Source: Methanomassiliicoccales archaeon PtaU1.Bin124 (GTDB lineage Archaea; Thermoplasmatota; Thermoplasmata; Methanomassiliicoccales; UBA472). Taken from it: a stretch of 64,000 bases of DNA. The translations under genes and the position numbers were made by a program. Shown here in pieces: positions 51,227-59,860 of this stretch (positions are counted from its first letter, which is position 1; every line of letters begins with the position of its first letter). The notes under the pieces were generated by a model. That model had not been told where the DNA came from. It did not search any database and saw only the letters and a program-made list of their open reading frames with translations. The DNA lies in NCBI GenBank assembly GCA_002067865.1, contig MVRC01000013.1, forward strand, positions 248,001 through 312,000, in the 5' to 3' direction.

Positions 51227-52103
51227 CTGTTCCTCTCCCTAATGTGTCAAAGGCCTCCCTGGCCTGATAAGATGAACGCACGAAAGGCCCCGCCATGACG
51301 GCACCGAAGCCCATGGCGATGGCCTCGTCCTTCCAACGCTCGAACTCCTTTGGTGGAACGTATCGAACGACCGGTAGCTGAGCCGGACCGGGACGGAGGT
51401 ATTGGCCCAGGGTCACGATGTCCACCCCTGCCTCGTGAAGAAGTTCCAAAGACTCCCGCACCTCGTCATCGCTCTCTCCCAGACCAAGCATGAGCGAGCT
51501 CTTCGTCACCTGCCTGGGGTCGATCTCCTTTGCCATGCGAAGCACGGCCAAGGAGGTGGAGAGGGAGGCCATCGGGTCTCTGGCCCAACCCTGCAGACGT
51601 GGCACGACTTCGATGTTGTGGCCCAGGACCGATGGCGATGTGCAAACGATCTCCTCCAATGCCGTCTTGTTCCCTTGAAGGTCCGGGATCAGCAGTTCGA
51701 CGCCGCACCCCGGAGCCAGTTCGTGGAGCTTCTCGACCACCGACCGGTAGGCGGCCGCCCCGCCATCGGGCAGGTCGTCCCTCGTAACCGATGTCACCAC
51801 GACATAGTCGAGCCCCAGCTCCGCGACCGCCCGCGCCAATCGCTCCGGCTCGTCCCGTTCCCAGGTGCCGTCCGGAGGGGAATGGTCCACCGCGCAGAAG
51901 CGGCAGCTCCTGCTGCACCTTGAGCCCAGTATGAGGAACGTCGCGCTCTTCCTGGACCAGCAATCGCAGAGGTTGGGGCAATGGGAGGAATCACAGACCG
52001 TGCGTAGCCGCTTTGAATGAAGAACCTCCCTGACGACCGCGATCTCCGGGCGGTATGACGCCCTGACCCGCAGCCAATCCGGTTTCGGCAGCACCTCGTC
52101 CAT
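51213..52103 (-). CDS. lipA: Lipoyl synthase
   Basis: 296 residues from ATG 52103, supported by GGGGGAGATC just upstream. Auxiliary cluster Cys in CDSSHCPNLCDC (Cx4Cx5C), radical-SAM CxxxCxxC in SRCSRSCRFC, and C-terminal RSSY in FVRSSYQA. It inserts two sulfurs into octanoyl-E2. Together with lplA/lplB the cell can both make and salvage lipoate; no LipB octanoyltransferase is seen, so LplA may load octanoate as well. Confidence 0.95.
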   Translation of the reverse strand: MDEVLPKPDWLRVRASYRPEIAVVREVLHSKRLRTVCDSSHCPNLCDCWSRKSATFLILGSRCSRSCRFCAVDHSPPDGTWERDEPERLARAVAELGLDYVVVTSVTRDDLPDGGAAAYRSVVEKLHELAPGCGVELLIPDLQGNKTALEEIVCTSPSVLGHNIEVVPRLQGWARDPMASLSTSLAVLRMAKEIDPRQVTKSSLMLGLGESDDEVRESLELLHEAGVDIVTLGQYLRPGPAQLPVVRYVPPKEFERWKDEAIAMGFGAVMAGPFVRSSYQAREAFDTLGRGTDADR

Positions 52104-52200
52104 TTGATCTCCCCCGTTCATATTGGAATCAAGGGGTTATTGTTGATTTCGCCCCCGACGGGGATGTATGGATGGCCCTTCGCCCTAGCCAGGCAATCAT

Positions 52201-52208
52201 CTATAAAT
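52201..52208 (+). promoter_or_regulatory. TATA box of the SRP RNA
   Basis: CTATAAAT, about 25-30 nt before the SRP RNA 5' helix. A strong box, as expected for a highly expressed stable RNA. Confidence 0.6.
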
Positions 52209-52229
52209 AGCACGAAATCGTAAAGGCAG

Positions 52230-52550
52230 CCCGCTAGGCTAGACCGGGACGCTCGGCGTGCCCTTATACACCGAAATCGTCGATACGCGGGGGTGACAGC
52301 GGAGGACGTCGTATCCGGAGAGCCTTGAGCCCATGCGACGGTGCTGATGTCCTGTCCTACGGGGTCGGTGGCGGTATCGTGGCACAGCTGGAGGGCTGTG
52401 CCCCTTGCCCTAATCACGGAGACCGGGTCAGGCCCTGACGGGAGCAGCCTTACTGTGGACTACTTACGCTCGAAGGGGAGCGGGGCGGAGCCGCTGCATG
52501 GTTCACTCATGGTGATCCGAGCGGCAACCTTCGTGGCCTAGCACTCCTCA
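52230..52550 (+). ncRNA. Signal recognition particle RNA (archaeal 7S RNA)
   Basis: The 5' GCTAGGC (52233-52239) pairs with GCCTAGC (52536-52542) near the 3' end as helix 1. The Alu-domain core (CTCGGCGTGCCC, ACCGAAATCG, GATACGCGGGGG) and the SRP54-binding helix 8 motifs GTCAGG (52427-52432) and GGAGCAGCC (52441-52449) are in the right order. T-rich TTTTCTT follows. About 315 nt, normal for archaea. 52104-52200 between lipA and this RNA holds only promoters. Confidence 0.93.
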
Positions 52551-52631
52551 CTTTTCTTCCTGAATCAATAAAAAGAAATTTCCTGAATCCATTTACCGCC
52601 TGTTCTTGGTGATAGCATAAAGAAAGCAACC

Positions 52632-53327
52632 ATGGCGAAGGAGAACCTCGGTAACGACCTGGAGAGCTATTTCCACCTGGTGGTGGCAGGCGGCCCTCCC
52701 CTGTCCATACCGAAGTCATGGGTCCCTTCCCTGGGCGAAGGATGGGTTAAGCAGGAGTCGTGGCAGGCCGTTCCGGTCGAGGGAAGCCAGGCGAACTACC
52801 GCCATGGCACCTATCACGTGCATGAGATGGAGGACCACTTCGAGCTGCACGAGGACTTCTTCGACCCGAAGGAGCATGCGGTCAGGCATCTCTTCGCCGA
52901 CACCCAGGGAATGATGGCCAAGATGATCATCACCGCGAACGTCTCCATCAATCTCTTCCTGATCATGAGGCTGAGGAAGAGGTCGAAGATGAGGGACGGA
53001 CGGTGCATCAGGCGCTATGTTTTGATGAAATCCGTACTGGACCTGGTCTCATTCCTTCTCATCGCCTATATCATCTGGGTGAGGATCATCCGGTCGAACG
53101 GAAAAAGACCATCGAACGAAGTGTCCGAAAGAATCTTCGAAATCGGCAGGTCCATGCTCTTTGCCGGACTGAGGGAAGGATTGCCGGAGCTGGAAGAAAT
53201 GGTACGGGAGATGAACGGCACCAGCAGATGGGAGAGCACCGGGCTGTCGATCTTGGCCGACGTCCTCAGAGAGATCGATTGGGAGATCGGCAGGTGGCTG
53301 GGCGATCAACGGCCGATGGCCGGCTGA
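52632..53327 (+). CDS. Hypothetical protein with one or two hydrophobic helices
   Basis: 231 residues. The N-terminal 75 residues are acidic and His-rich (GTYHVHEMEDHFELHEDFFDPKEH). A helix near 90-110 (MIITANVSINLFLIM) and a clear hydrophobic helix at about 134-156 (LVSFLLIAYIIWVRII) separated by a very basic loop (RLRKRSKMRDGRCIRR). The C-terminal 75 residues are helical. No family recognised. Stands between the SRP RNA and a convergent gene. Confidence 0.6.
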   Translation: MAKENLGNDLESYFHLVVAGGPPLSIPKSWVPSLGEGWVKQESWQAVPVEGSQANYRHGTYHVHEMEDHFELHEDFFDPKEHAVRHLFADTQGMMAKMIITANVSINLFLIMRLRKRSKMRDGRCIRRYVLMKSVLDLVSFLLIAYIIWVRIIRSNGKRPSNEVSERIFEIGRSMLFAGLREGLPELEEMVREMNGTSRWESTGLSILADVLREIDWEIGRWLGDQRPMAG

Positions 53328-54344
53328 TCACCAGTTGGCGTCCTTGTCCAGCGTGTTCCAGCCATGCGTGCTGCCGGGCTTGCACCCGGTGATGATCTCG
53401 TTGTTGAAGTCGAACAGGACCTCCGTCTCGTCCCCGTCCGTGATGCTGAGGACGCGGGAGTCGTCGACCTTTCCCACCACCGCCCCGGTCACACCGGAAG
53501 ATGCGAACAGGTCGATGATGGCCTGTGAGTTCTCAGGATCGCAGGCGATGACATACCCACACCCCTGGTATGATTTCACCCATTGGGCGAATTCGATGTG
53601 CTTCGGGGCCGGTATCTTCGTAACATCGACCAAGGCGCCCTTACCGCTGGTCTCCAACATCATGCCCAGTGTCCCCAAGCAACCAGGGTTGCTGATGTCC
53701 TTGCCGGAGTGGGCCAGATGCTTCCTGGCCACCTTGTTCATGGTCGATATCTGCTTCCTCACGGTGTGCGCATCCTTCTTGCTGGTCGTGTCCCAGGCCA
53801 GGCTGAGGCCTTCAGGGTAGTAGCCGTCAAGGTCCATGACCATGATGACGTCATCCCCGGTCTGGGCCGTGTGGCTGAAGATGACCGAATCCTTGTCCTC
53901 GCAGAAGCCGACGATGGCCACATCGATGGCGTTGTATGTGCAATCAGGATGGGTATGCCCGCCCACGATGGGCACGCCGAACTTGTTGATGGCGGCCTCC
54001 ATTCCCTTCATGACCTGGGCGCAGACCTTCTCCTCCTTGACCGAGAGCACATCGAGCATGGCGATAGGGGTGCCGCCCATGGCGGCGATATCGTGGAGGT
54101 TGACCAATATCGAATAGTAACCGGCGAAGAACGGGTTGGCCTTCATCAGGGGCTGCATGATGCCATCTGCGGCAAGCAGGAGGATATGGTCATCCCATTC
54201 CACCACCGCGGCATCCTCGCCGTATGATGCAAGGATCTTCAATGAAGAGAACTTCGGAAAGAAGTTGATGACCTCAGAGATGGTGTGCTTCCTTGTCACG
54301 CCAGGAAAATTTCTGATCTCCTCGGCCAGTGCTTTCAAGCTCAT
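53328..54344 (-). CDS. AIR-synthase-like protein (methanogenesis marker 2 type)
   Basis: 338 residues from ATG 54344, with GGGAGA directly upstream. PurM-like fold: SYGEDAAVVEWDDHILLLAADGI (ATP/metal Asp), LVNLHDIAAMGGTPIAMLDVL, VGGHTHPDC and TGDDVIMVMDLDG. Full-length similarity to the AIR-synthase-like methanogenesis marker protein 2 and to HypE/ThiL-type enzymes. It probably catalyses an ATP-dependent activation step of an unknown substrate. GATATATGC about 30 nt upstream may be the TATA box. Confidence 0.82.
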   Translation of the reverse strand: MSLKALAEEIRNFPGVTRKHTISEVINFFPKFSSLKILASYGEDAAVVEWDDHILLLAADGIMQPLMKANPFFAGYYSILVNLHDIAAMGGTPIAMLDVLSVKEEKVCAQVMKGMEAAINKFGVPIVGGHTHPDCTYNAIDVAIVGFCEDKDSVIFSHTAQTGDDVIMVMDLDGYYPEGLSLAWDTTSKKDAHTVRKQISTMNKVARKHLAHSGKDISNPGCLGTLGMMLETSGKGALVDVTKIPAPKHIEFAQWVKSYQGCGYVIACDPENSQAIIDLFASSGVTGAVVGKVDDSRVLSITDGDETEVLFDFNNEIITGCKPGSTHGWNTLDKDANW

Positions 54345-54392
54345 GTCTCCCTGAATGTGATGGCCGTGCATATATCTTTCCCGACCTAGATT

Positions 54393-54974
54393 TCATAAGG
54401 TAAGTTTGGTCTGCTTCGTCTCCTTGACCAAGTACCCGATATCATAGTTCTCGACGATGAGCGATTCGACGAGGATCGTGAACTCCTTTTCCAAGCCCGG
54501 ACCTTCATGAAGGAAGGCCTTCGAACTGTCAGGGACCTTGAACCCCGATTTGATCAAGACCTTCCTAGCATCGGCCCTTTCCTCGGGCGTAGCGGGCCTT
54601 CCGGGCGCGTTGCCCTCGACCCCTGCGCGGGCTAGTTCCTCTGCGAATATCGCCCTTTTCATGATGCGGTTGAGAGCGAATAGAGTCACTTCGTCCGCTA
54701 GTTTCGACTCGAACAACTGCCTCGATTTATCACCGACGATGATGAAGAAATCGCGCTCCTTCCCCTTCATGGGAATGTATATCTTGGCGGGTGGAACGGT
54801 CTTCTCTTTCACGATTTTAAGGTCCGTTAAGGCACGAAGGTAGCCTGTAAGTAGCAGACGGTTGATTTTGACCCCCTTGCCGTTCAGGTCCTTTGCCAAG
54901 GAGCTGATAGATTTACCTTCATCGGTCAATGTCTCAAGCACAATGAAGCGAAAATCCTTGTCTGGATGGAACAT
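54393..54974 (-). CDS. Winged-helix regulator divergent from nrdD
   Basis: 193 residues from ATG 54974; in a longer reading from 55025 the tandem repeats would be translated as repeated YHIC, so I prefer the shorter start. N-terminal winged helix (FIVLETLTDEGKSISSLAKDL ... LTGYLRALTDLKIVKE with a KIYIPMKGKER wing). The C-terminal domain is helical with a possible ligand site. Position and repeats suggest control of itself and of the divergent nrdD. Confidence 0.7.
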   Translation of the reverse strand: MFHPDKDFRFIVLETLTDEGKSISSLAKDLNGKGVKINRLLLTGYLRALTDLKIVKEKTVPPAKIYIPMKGKERDFFIIVGDKSRQLFESKLADEVTLFALNRIMKRAIFAEELARAGVEGNAPGRPATPEERADARKVLIKSGFKVPDSSKAFLHEGPGLEKEFTILVESLIVENYDIGYLVKETKQTKLTL

Positions 54975-55009
54975 ATGATAACAGATATGGTAACAGATAT
55001 GGTAACTAA
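54974..55009. promoter_or_regulatory. Three tandem 12-bp operator-like repeats
   Basis: TATGATAACAGA (54974-54985), TATGGTAACAGA (54986-54997) and TATGGTAACTAA (54998-55009) lie head to tail between the regulator's TATA box (CTTTATTAG, minus strand, 55006-55014) and its ATG. A related inverted half-site, TATGTTACCAGA, is at 55031-55042, some 16 bp before the nrdD TATA-like GCTTTAAATCC (55058-55068). The spacing of about one helical turn fits a regulator binding several times on the same face. Confidence 0.6.
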
Positions 55010-55167
55010 TAAAGATTTTGCACAAAAATGTATGTTACCAGATCGAGTTCAGAAAGGGCTTTAAATCCCCGTGTGTAATGCGATAAGCTGCAGAAAAACA
55101 AAGGATGGGATCGTTCTCTTGTTTGGGGATAAGAGCGCGGTCTTTTTGTTTAACAGGGTGAATGTGA

Positions 55168-57291
55168 ATGAAGGCAACCGCACATGCTCGAGAGATGGGG
55201 GACTCCGCTGAACCGGGGGTCGTCTATAGTGACGATAAGGAATCAACCGAACTATCATTGTTCGTTAGAACGTCTGATGAAGAGATCAGGAAATGGGACA
55301 AGTCGAAGATATTTGAAGCCTTGATGAGGGAGACGACCATAAGCGAGGATGCGGCAGCGATCGTCGCACGAGAGGTCGAGAAGATGATCTCCGAGCTCGA
55401 AATCGAGGTCATCACCGCCCCGCTCATCCGTGAGCTCACGAACGCCAAGCTAGTAGAGTACGGTCTGTCTAAGATCAGGCGGCAGCACACTCGCCTTGGC
55501 GTCCCTCTCTACGACGCACGACAGATCATCATGAGCCCGAACAAGGAGAACGCGAACGTGCCGCACGGGCCCGAGGCGACCAACCTCACCCTTGCCGAGC
55601 GCATCAAGAAGGAGTTCGCGCTGCTCGAGATATTCTCACAGGAGATGTCCGATGCGCACATGCGCGGGGACATCCATCTCCATGACCTGGGCATGATTGA
55701 CCGCCCCTATTGCAGCGGGCAGTCCATAGAATATGTCAAGAAGTTCGGCCTGAACCTCCCGAACGCGATCTCGATCGCGAAGCCTGCCAAGCACCCCGAG
55801 GTGCTGATCGAGCAGGTGGTCAAGTTCTCGGCCGCCCTGCAGGGCAACTTCGCAGGCGCCATCGGCTGGGACGCGTTCAACCTGTTCCTGGCACCGTACC
55901 TCACCAATGTCGACGACGAGCGCATGAAGCAGCTCGCCCAGATCCTGGTGTTCGAGTTCGCCCAGCAGGCGGTGGCCCGCGGCGGCCAGTCCATCTTCAG
56001 CGACCTGAACCTGTACTGGGAATGCCCCAAGCATTTCGAGGAGGTCCCGGCCATCGGGCCCAAGGGTGAGTTCACCGGACACACCTACAAGGATTACGTT
56101 CCTGAGGCGCAGCGCTTCATCAACGCGCTCTTCGACGTGTACCTGGAGGGCGATGCGATGGGAAGGCCGTTCTTCTTCCCCAAGCCCAACGTCCACATGA
56201 CGGACAAGTTCTTCCGCACCGAAGGCCACGAGGAGTTCCTCAACAAGATCTCCCGCTGCGCCACCGAGAAGGGGAACACCTACTTCGTGTTCGACCGGGG
56301 CGACACCGCCAAGATCTCTGAGTGCTGCAGGCTTACATTCAAGCTCGACAAGAGCGACCTAGACGACGCCAAGACCCCGTGGAAGATGAGGTACTCCGCC
56401 ATGCAGAACGTGACGATCAACCTGCCGCGCATCGCCTACGAGGCGCATCAGGACGACGAGACGCTGTTCCGCCTGCTGCGGGAGAAGATCGAGCTCGTGG
56501 CCCAGGCGCACATGCAGAAGCGCGAGTTCATCGGCAAGCTTCTCGCCATGGGCAAGCACAGCCCGCTGGCGCTACTGACCATGGAGATGGACGGCGAGCC
56601 CTACTACCGCTTCAAGAAGGCCTCGTTCCTCATCGGCATGGTCGGCCTGAACGAGATGGTGCAGTACCACACCGGGCAGCAGATGCACGAGTCCAAGGAC
56701 GCCACCAAGTTCGGCCTGAAGGTCATCGCCACCATGAAGAAGGACGCGGAGGAGATCGGCGAGAAGTACGGCATCCGCATGCCGCTGGAGCAGACCCCGG
56801 CCGAATCGACCGCCTACCGCTTCGCCAAGCTGGACAAGAAGTACTACCCGCTGCAGACAGCGACCGTGGTCAGGGGCAACAAGAGCAAGGGCGAGGTGTA
56901 CTACACCAACTCCACCTACCTGAACGTCGGCGCCCCTATGAGCGCCATCGAGAGGGTGAAGGCGGAGGGCATGTTCCACCCGCTCATCGAGGCCGGCTCA
57001 CTGACGCATGTCTGGCTGGGAGAGCACAAGCCCCCAGCCGAGAGCATCGCCGCCTTCGTGAAGAAGACCTTCGAGAACACGCAGAACGCGCAGATCGCAT
57101 TCAGCCCGGAGTTCACCTCCTGCCTGGACTGCGGCAAGACCACCCGCGGCCTGAAGGAGAGCTGCCCCTACTGCAACAGCGTCAACATCGAAGGGATCAC
57201 CCGCGTCACCGGGTTCTTCTCGAAGATCAACTCTTGGAACAAGGGCAAGATCGGCGAGCTGCACGAGAGGGTAAAGAACAACATCTCATGA
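55168..57291 (+). CDS. nrdD: Anaerobic ribonucleoside-triphosphate reductase
   Basis: 707 residues. ATP-cone about 29-115, then the 10-stranded barrel with CCRLTF (active-site Cys) and the C-terminal part with Zn cysteines C652, C655, C666, C669 and the glycyl-radical Gly682 in RVTGFFSKINSW. Reduces NTPs to dNTPs under anoxia. The activase NrdG, needed to form the radical, is not adjacent. The ~80-nt leader follows a TATA-like box at 55058. Terminator-like TTTTTTT occurs at about 57311. Confidence 0.96.
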   Translation: MKATAHAREMGDSAEPGVVYSDDKESTELSLFVRTSDEEIRKWDKSKIFEALMRETTISEDAAAIVAREVEKMISELEIEVITAPLIRELTNAKLVEYGLSKIRRQHTRLGVPLYDARQIIMSPNKENANVPHGPEATNLTLAERIKKEFALLEIFSQEMSDAHMRGDIHLHDLGMIDRPYCSGQSIEYVKKFGLNLPNAISIAKPAKHPEVLIEQVVKFSAALQGNFAGAIGWDAFNLFLAPYLTNVDDERMKQLAQILVFEFAQQAVARGGQSIFSDLNLYWECPKHFEEVPAIGPKGEFTGHTYKDYVPEAQRFINALFDVYLEGDAMGRPFFFPKPNVHMTDKFFRTEGHEEFLNKISRCATEKGNTYFVFDRGDTAKISECCRLTFKLDKSDLDDAKTPWKMRYSAMQNVTINLPRIAYEAHQDDETLFRLLREKIELVAQAHMQKREFIGKLLAMGKHSPLALLTMEMDGEPYYRFKKASFLIGMVGLNEMVQYHTGQQMHESKDATKFGLKVIATMKKDAEEIGEKYGIRMPLEQTPAESTAYRFAKLDKKYYPLQTATVVRGNKSKGEVYYTNSTYLNVGAPMSAIERVKAEGMFHPLIEAGSLTHVWLGEHKPPAESIAAFVKKTFENTQNAQIAFSPEFTSCLDCGKTTRGLKESCPYCNSVNIEGITRVTGFFSKINSWNKGKIGELHERVKNNIS

Positions 57292-57310
57292 GACAAACCC
57301 CTTCCTCCCC

Positions 57311-57318
57311 TCTTTTTT
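57311..57318 (+). terminator. T-tract after nrdD
   Basis: A run of seven T follows CCTTCCTCCCCTC just after the nrdD stop, without a clear hairpin; archaeal RNA polymerase terminates at such U-tracts. The remaining stretch to 57518 has no gene that I can support. Confidence 0.5.
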
Positions 57319-57531
57319 TGGGAAATCAACGAGAATCGACCAAATATGTGCGAAAGCGTAGCAAGGTGGAATATCTTTTACGATAATTCAGTAAATTCGC
57401 ACGGAATAATCATTCAAAATCCATATGGCCCGCGTAAAACACGGTCATTATTCCGAGAATTGATAATAGAGCGGACAACGCTTAATATGCTCGATCGAGT
57501 AGAGATGTATCAAGAATCGGAGGTGACGTGA

Positions 57532-57810
57532 CTGACCAAGGTAAAGATCGGTGAGCACAGATATGTGAACATAAGCAGACGGAGCCTGTGCGACAATTGC
57601 GTCGCAGATGTCTGCTTCAAGCGCAGCGCTGCCGCCGATGAGAGGATCTCCCATTGCGAGATATTCAGGTCACCGTTCGTCGCATTCAAGAAGTGTTCCG
57701 ATTGCGGAAGCATCTATGAGCTGTTCTCCAACATCAGCTCCCTGGACTTCGACAAGTGTCCCAAGTGCAACGACCACGAGCAGTTGTTCGCCGAAGAGTT
57801 CGGGCAGTAA
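57532..57810 (+). CDS. Cys-rich zinc protein with probable CTG start
   Basis: 92 residues if started at CTG 57532. GGAGGTGA (57519-57526) is ideally spaced for that codon, and the frame is blocked by TGA just before it, while TKVKIGEHRYVNISRRSLCDNC reads as real protein before the first standard start (GTG 57565). Three cysteine clusters: CDNCVADVC, CSDC and CPKC. Likely a zinc-ribbon regulator or adaptor; no family recognised. Confidence 0.65.
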   Translation: MTKVKIGEHRYVNISRRSLCDNCVADVCFKRSAAADERISHCEIFRSPFVAFKKCSDCGSIYELFSNISSLDFDKCPKCNDHEQLFAEEFGQ

Positions 57811-57869
57811 CCAACCTCTTTCATCATTTTTCCGAAATCTCATTATCGTCATAGCGCCATGCGGCGAGA

Positions 57870-58262
57870 GTGAAGCTTCGCCCTCATCATCTTATCTGCC
57901 TTCGCATGTTCACCGGGAGCGGATACGACGAGCGGTTCGTCGACAACATGTACGATATCCTCGACCGCATGGAGGAACGAGGCAATGTCATCAATATCGT
58001 CACTGGCTGCGACGACGTCTGTTCTGCCTGCCCTCACATGATCGATGGTGTGTGCGAATGGAAGGGCTCGGTCGCCGGAAAGGACGCTTCCGTGCTCAGA
58101 TTTCTTGGGCTGGAGGAATGGTCTGTCCTCAGCACCAGGGAGATGAACTTGTTGTTGGACGAGAGATTGGCTGGACTGGAGGACATTCGTTCAGTATGCG
58201 GCGAGTGCGATTGGTCCGGCCTATGCAGTGCGAAACTGGCAGAAAAAGAAGGAAGGATGTGA
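57870..58262 (+). CDS. DUF1284 protein
   Basis: 130 residues from GTG 57870. LRPHHLICLRMFTGSGY at the start, then CDDVCSACPHMIDGVCEWKG and CGECDWSGLC: the cysteine-rich pattern of DUF1284, which probably binds an Fe-S cluster or metal. Function unknown. Its 3' end converges on the transglutaminase-like gene. Confidence 0.85.
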   Translation: MKLRPHHLICLRMFTGSGYDERFVDNMYDILDRMEERGNVINIVTGCDDVCSACPHMIDGVCEWKGSVAGKDASVLRFLGLEEWSVLSTREMNLLLDERLAGLEDIRSVCGECDWSGLCSAKLAEKEGRM

Positions 58263-58285
58263 GGGCAGCGGCCCCCACATTTTGA

Positions 58286-59785
58286 TCATACCTGAGCTAC
58301 CTTCAGCGACCAGTAGAAGAACGAAAGGACGGAGAGGTCCTGATCGGAGGTCGTGCACACGATCAGTGGGTACTGTACCACCGTCTTGAACAGTGCACGT
58401 TCGGTATCGCCTGGAACCAGTGGCAGGTCCGTCTCGTTCTGCAGGACCATGCGGTACATGTCCAGGTTCCCGAAGAAATAGTCCTTGAACAGTCTCACAT
58501 CCTCGGGCGTGGCGTTGTATGACCAGTCCGCGGTCTCGGCCGCGGTCACGTCGACGGGGACCCAACCGTAGTTCGGCAGGTAGTACTCCGCCCAGATGTG
58601 CGTACCGCTGCCAGGCGGGAACGACTGGTAGCCGCCGCAGGTCCTGGCCGGGACCCCCAACGAGCGCAGAAGGGCGCTGAAGTAACTGGACTGTCCACCG
58701 CAGTCCCCGCACTCGTGTATGCGGACATACTCCGACTCGGGGATGTGGAGGGCGTCGATGGCAATGTGCGGCATGTGGCTGTATGAGATGTTTCCAATGA
58801 CATATTCGTAGATCAATTTCGCCTGGATGTACGGGTTGGTCTCCTCCCCTACGACTGCCTTGGCGATTTCCGCCGTATCATCGCTGATCACGATGTTCCT
58901 GTCGGATGAGGTGTAGTGAGTGTACAGCTCCCCGGCCTTATCGTATGAACCGATGTTCGAAGGATCGATCTCGAAGTGTTGCTGGTATTCGGAGAAGGTC
59001 GTGGCAGCGCGGATCGTGACATCGGTGGTGCGTCCTTCCAGCGGTATCTCCAGGTAGGCCATGCCGATCCCGGTCTCGGTTCCGATCGATATCAGGTATT
59101 CGGACGGGAAGATGCTGTCAGTTATGTTCGTCTGGTATTCGGTGGAGATCGGGACCGGTATCCACACCTGCAGTACGCCGGTCTCGGGCAGTTCGGAACG
59201 GGGGATGGTCATCTCCCCGGTCATCAGGAAGTTGGTCTGGTTGAAGAACGTCCGTTCCTCGCCCTGACTTGCTTTTATCATCGGCAAGAGGGTGTCATAG
59301 ATCGGAGTGCTACCCATCCGCTGGGTGAAATCCTTCATGAGGACGGGGTCACGGTAGGCGAAGTTCATCACCACGTCCGTGAAGTAGCGGGTCACGCCAT
59401 CCGAGACCACCTTCTCGGTCGAGGGGTCATCGATCATCTGAGAGATGGTCGAGGGGGAGAGGGAGGGGAACCCGACCTTCATGGCCTCCACCACCTCCTC
59501 CCTGGTGAGCGAGTATTCCAGCAGCGCCCGGTCTGCCCGGAACTTCATGATCAGGGCGGCCTCCGCGGCAACGGTATCGCCCTTCTGATCAAACAGGACA
59601 TATGCCTTCTGGTAGAGCGAGGACGCCGTCCGATAATTGCCCCTTCCGAGCTCATACGCGGCCTGGTCGACCACGTCCTTGGCGGAAGTGCCCCTCTCCA
59701 ATGTGAACAGAGCAAGGCTAGAAATGACCACGATGGCCGCAGCGAATATCGCCAAGGCCGTGTCCTTCGAACTGCGCGAGACCAT
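58286..59785 (-). CDS. Exported transglutaminase-like protein
   Basis: 499 residues. N-terminal hydrophobic helix (about 10-28) as signal or anchor. The middle is beta-rich with repeated NxS/T sequons. The papain-like transglutaminase core lies at about 340-425: catalytic Cys in ECGDCGGQSSYF, His in SGTHIWAEYYL, Asp in WVPVDVTAAE. Acts outside the membrane, as a peptidase or crosslinker of unknown substrate. Confidence 0.87.
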   Translation of the reverse strand: MVSRSSKDTALAIFAAAIVVISSLALFTLERGTSAKDVVDQAAYELGRGNYRTASSLYQKAYVLFDQKGDTVAAEAALIMKFRADRALLEYSLTREEVVEAMKVGFPSLSPSTISQMIDDPSTEKVVSDGVTRYFTDVVMNFAYRDPVLMKDFTQRMGSTPIYDTLLPMIKASQGEERTFFNQTNFLMTGEMTIPRSELPETGVLQVWIPVPISTEYQTNITDSIFPSEYLISIGTETGIGMAYLEIPLEGRTTDVTIRAATTFSEYQQHFEIDPSNIGSYDKAGELYTHYTSSDRNIVISDDTAEIAKAVVGEETNPYIQAKLIYEYVIGNISYSHMPHIAIDALHIPESEYVRIHECGDCGGQSSYFSALLRSLGVPARTCGGYQSFPPGSGTHIWAEYYLPNYGWVPVDVTAAETADWSYNATPEDVRLFKDYFFGNLDMYRMVLQNETDLPLVPGDTERALFKTVVQYPLIVCTTSDQDLSVLSFFYWSLKVAQV

Positions 59786-59860
59786 GGTAGAAAATGTTAC
59801 GACGGTTAATTAATCGTTGAGATGAGATTTTAAAAAGTGAAAAAGGAGGGCGGACCCTCA

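Noticed and set aside
31255-54344. Assigning the organism as a methanogen
   Set aside because: The methyltransferase-like gene, DUF1638 and the marker-2-type protein are suggestive only; no mcr, mtr or hdr genes are in the window and a 2-oxoacid dehydrogenase complex is present.
57346-57531. Small frame after nrdD
   Set aside because: AT-rich, no motif, and ends within the ribosome site of the next gene.
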